Shown: piece after piece, positions 34,263 to 36,752 of the stretch
Layout of the letters: each line of letters opens with the position of its first letter
Position numbering within the stretch: position 1 is the first letter of the stretch
Assembly (NCBI GenBank): GCA_029945495.1
Contig: JAQSCR010000271.1
Span: 1 to 36,752 of the forward strand
From: Pseudolabrys sp.
Lineage (GTDB): Bacteria; Pseudomonadota; Alphaproteobacteria; Rhizobiales; Xanthobacteraceae
Length of the DNA: 36,752 nt
Direction: 5' to 3'
Made by a program: the position numbers and the translations under genes
Notes under the pieces: model-generated
Told to the model about the DNA's origin: nothing
The model's database searches: none
What the model saw: the letters and a program-made list of their open reading frames with translations, nothing else

Positions 34263-36752
34263 ATGTCCCTGACCCAGCCCATCGGCCTCGACGAACCTGA
34301 GACCCCGCCCGAAAGCGGTGGGCCGACGCCGACCCATGACGGCAACGGCAAGCTCTCGCCGATGCTTGAGCAGTACATCGAGATCAAGACCAACAATCCG
34401 GACTCGCTGCTGTTCTACCGGATGGGCGATTTCTACGAACTGTTCTTCGAGGACGCCGAGGTGGCGAGCCGCGCGCTCGGCATCGTGCTGACCAAGCGCG
34501 GCAAGCATCAGGGTCAGGACATCCCGATGTGCGGGGTGCCGATCCACCGCAGCGATGAATACCTGCACCGGCTGATCGCGCTCGGCCACCGTGTCGCGGT
34601 GTGCGAGCAACTTGAGGACCCGGCCGAGGCGAAGAAGCGCGGTTACAAGAGCGTGGTGCGGCGCGACGTGGTGCGGCTGGTGACGCCGGGCACGCTCACC
34701 GAAGACACGCTGCTCGATGCCAAGCGCAACAACTACCTGCTCGCCATCGCCCGCGCGCGACTGTCGTCGGTCGACAGCGAGGCACGCTTCGGCCTCGCCT
34801 GGATCGATATTTCCACCGGCGAGTTCCGCATCACCGAATGCGAACGCGTGTCGCTGTCGGCGGAAATCGCGCGGCTGGAGCCAAGCGAGATCCTGGTTTC
34901 CGACGCCTTGTACAGCGATGCCGAGTTGGTGCCGACCTGGCGCGAACTGCCGGCTGTGACGCCGCTGACCCGCGACGTATTCGACGGCGCCACCGCCGAG
35001 CGGCGGCTGACGTCATTCTTCGCGGTCGCGACCAGCGAAGCCTTCGGCACTTTGTCGCGGCTGGAAATCACCGCCGCCGCGGCCTGCGTCACTTATGTCG
35101 AGCGCACGCAGATCGGCCAGCGGCCGCCATTGTCGCCGCCGTTGCGCGAAGCGGCTTCCGCCACCATGGCGATCGACCAGGCGACGCGCGGCAATCTCGA
35201 ACTGATGCGCACATTGTCGGGCGAGCGGCGCGGTTCGCTGCTCGACTGCATCGACCGCACGGTGACCTCGGCCGGTTCGCGCCTGCTGGCGCAACGGCTG
35301 GCGGCGCCGCTCACCGAGGTGAAGGCAATCGCCGCGCGGCTCGACGCCGTCGCCTGTTTTGTCGATGACATTGGCGCACGCGCCGATACCCGCGCGCGGC
35401 TACAGGCGGCGCCCGATCTGGCCCGCGCTTTGTCGCGGCTGGCGCTGCAACGCGGCGGCCCGCGCGACCTCGCCGCCATCCGCGACGGCATCAGCGCGGC
35501 AAACGATCTAGCCAAGGTTCTCGGCGCGCTCAAGGACGTGCCGGCGGAAATCGCCGAGGCGCTGACGCTATGCCGCAAGCCCGACGCGACGCTGGCCGCG
35601 GAGCTCTCGCGCGCGCTCGGCGACGATCTGCCGCTGATCAAGCGCGACGGCGGCTTCGTCCGCGAGGGCTATGACGCGACTCTCGACGAGACGCGGGCGT
35701 TGCGTGACGAATCGCGCCGCGTCGTTGCCGCGCTGCAGGCGCGCTATGCCGACGAGGCCGGCGTCAAGGGCCTGAAGATCCGGCACAACAATGTGCTCGG
35801 CTATTTCGTCGAGGTCACCGCGCAGCACGCCGACAAGCTCACCGCGCCGCCGCTGAACGCTACTTTCATTCATCGCCAGACGCTCGCCGGCCAGGTGCGC
35901 TTCACCTCGACCGAATTGGGCGAACTGGAAGCCAGGATCGCCAGCGCCGCCGACCGTTCGCTCGGGCTCGAGCTGGAGATTTTCGAGAAGCTCGCGGGCG
36001 CGGTGATCGCGCAAGGCGGCGCGATCAAGCAATGCGCCGAGGCGCTCGCCCGGCTGGACGGGGCACGCGCTCTCGGCGCGCTCGCGGCCGAGCGCAACTA
36101 TGCCCGGCCGCTGATCGACGACAGTCTCGCCTTTGCGATTCAAAGCGGCCGCCACCCGGTGGTCGAGCAGGCGCTGGCGCGCGACGGCACGCCCTTTGTC
36201 GCCAATGACAGTGATTTGTCGCCGCCGCCGGAAATGGATGCCGGCCGCATCTGGCTGATCACCGGCCCGAACATGGCCGGCAAATCGACCTTCCTGCGGC
36301 AGAATGCGTTGATCGCGATCATGGCGCAGATGGGCTCTTTCGTGCCGGCGAAGTCCGCGCATATTGGCGTGGTTGATAGATTATTCTCGCGCGTCGGCGC
36401 CGCCGACGATCTGGCGCGCGGCCGCTCCACCTTCATGGTCGAGATGGTCGAGACGGCGGCCATCCTCAACCAGGCGACGGCCCGGAGCCTGGTGATCCTG
36501 GATGAGATCGGCCGCGGCACGGCCACCTTCGACGGCCTCTCCATCGCCTGGGCAACGCTTGAGCATCTGCACGACGTCAACAAATGCCGAGCGCTGTTTG
36601 CCACCCATTTCCACGAGCTGGGTGCGCTGAAGGAACGCCTGGCCGCCCTGGCGCCGCATACGATGCGCGTCAAGGAATGGCAGAACGAGGTCGTGTTCCT
36701 GCACGAGGTGGCGCCGGGCGCCGCCGACCGCTCCTACGGCATTCACGTGGCG
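34263..36752 (+). CDS. mutS: DNA mismatch repair protein MutS, C-terminus beyond window
   Basis: The frame starts at ATG 34263 and is open to the right edge, giving 830 residues; alphaproteobacterial MutS is around 880-910, so only the end is missing. The mismatch-binding FxE motif is F57-Y58-E59 (GDFYELF) in the N-terminal domain. The ATPase has Walker [16 protein letters not shown] (about 666-680), the GRSTFMVEM segment, Walker [17 protein letters not shown] and ATHFHEL. MutS recognises mismatches and starts repair with MutL. It is a housekeeping gene and marks the right boundary of the catabolic island. The first 30 residues are a proline- and glycine-rich extension, as in related bacteria. 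Confidence 0.97.
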   Translation, partial: MSLTQPIGLDEPETPPESGGPTPTHDGNGKLSPMLEQYIEIKTNNPDSLLFYRMGDFYELFFEDAEVASRALGIVLTKRGKHQGQDIPMCGVPIHRSDEYLHRLIALGHRVAVCEQLEDPAEAKKRGYKSVVRRDVVRLVTPGTLTEDTLLDAKRNNYLLAIARARLSSVDSEARFGLAWIDISTGEFRITECERVSLSAEIARLEPSEILVSDALYSDAELVPTWRELPAVTPLTRDVFDGATAERRLTSFFAVATSEAFGTLSRLEITAAAACVTYVERTQIGQRPPLSPPLREAASATMAIDQATRGNLELMRTLSGERRGSLLDCIDRTVTSAGSRLLAQRLAAPLTEVKAIAARLDAVACFVDDIGARADTRARLQAAPDLARALSRLALQRGGPRDLAAIRDGISAANDLAKVLGALKDVPAEIAEALTLCRKPDATLAAELSRALGDDLPLIKRDGGFVREGYDATLDETRALRDESRRVVAALQARYADEAGVKGLKIRHNNVLGYFVEVTAQHADKLTAPPLNATFIHRQTLAGQVRFTSTELGELEARIASAADRSLGLELEIFEKLAGAVIAQGGAIKQCAEALARLDGARALGALAAERNYARPLIDDSLAFAIQSGRHPVVEQALARDGTPFVANDSDLSPPPEMDAGRIWLITGPNMAGKSTFLRQNALIAIMAQMGSFVPAKSAHIGVVDRLFSRVGAADDLARGRSTFMVEMVETAAILNQATARSLVILDEIGRGTATFDGLSIAWATLEHLHDVNKCRALFATHFHELGALKERLAALAPHTMRVKEWQNEVVFLHEVAPGAADRSYGIHVA

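Overview
The window reads as a GC-rich chromosomal segment of an alphaproteobacterium, most likely of the order Hyphomicrobiales (Bradyrhizobiaceae/Xanthobacteraceae-like; for example a Bradyrhizobium, Rhodopseudomonas or Pseudolabrys relative). This rests on GC-rich third positions, the glutaconate-CoA-transferase-like (CatI/CatJ) type of 3-oxoadipate CoA-transferase, TRAP uptake of aromatic acids, and two short palindromic elements of a kind I associate with that group. The genus is inference.

Almost the whole window is a catabolic island for lignin-derived methoxylated aromatics. From left to right: (1) 1-5758, minus strand: a degenerate GntR/FCD regulator gene with an in-frame amber codon, then four tandem paralogues of the catalytic (C-terminal) half of cobalamin-independent methionine synthase, then a MaoC-like hydratase that runs off the window. 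(2) 6045-7448, plus strand: a tetrahydrofolate-dependent vanillate/syringate O-demethylase (LigM/DesA type). (3) 7552-14513, minus strand: 3-oxoadipate CoA-transferase, 3-oxoadipyl-CoA thiolase, protocatechuate 3,4-dioxygenase beta and alpha, an unusual helix-turn-helix/methyltransferase-like protein and methylenetetrahydrofolate reductase. (4) 14614-22993, mostly plus strand: DUF3237, a crotonase, two feruloyl-CoA-synthetase-like ligases, a thiolase, a short-chain dehydrogenase and a 4-hydroxybenzoyl-CoA-thioesterase-like hotdog protein. (5) 23017-26601: a MarR regulator divergent from a DctPQM TRAP transporter. (6) 26650-34182: two paralogous thiamine-diphosphate enzymes flanking a vanillin-dehydrogenase-like aldehyde dehydrogenase, then an amidohydrolase with an altered metal motif and an FAD monooxygenase. 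(7) 34263 to the end: the housekeeping gene mutS, marking the edge of the island.

The parts fit one route. Aromatic acids enter by the TRAP transporter. Cinnamate-type acids are activated to CoA thioesters, shortened by beta-oxidation (crotonase, dehydrogenase, thiolase) and released as benzoate-type acids by the thioesterase. C6-C2 or C6-C1 side chains could enter through the ThDP enzymes and the aldehyde dehydrogenase. Vanillate is demethylated by LigM, giving protocatechuate and 5-methyl-THF. Protocatechuate goes through the 3-oxoadipate pathway, of which only the first step and the last two are encoded here; pcaB, pcaC and pcaD must lie elsewhere. The methyl group is handled by MetF and possibly by the four methionine-synthase-like proteins. 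That last module is the most unusual part of the window. Several perfect or near-perfect palindromes in the intergenic gaps look like operators. I see no tRNA, rRNA, CRISPR array, insertion sequence or integrase.
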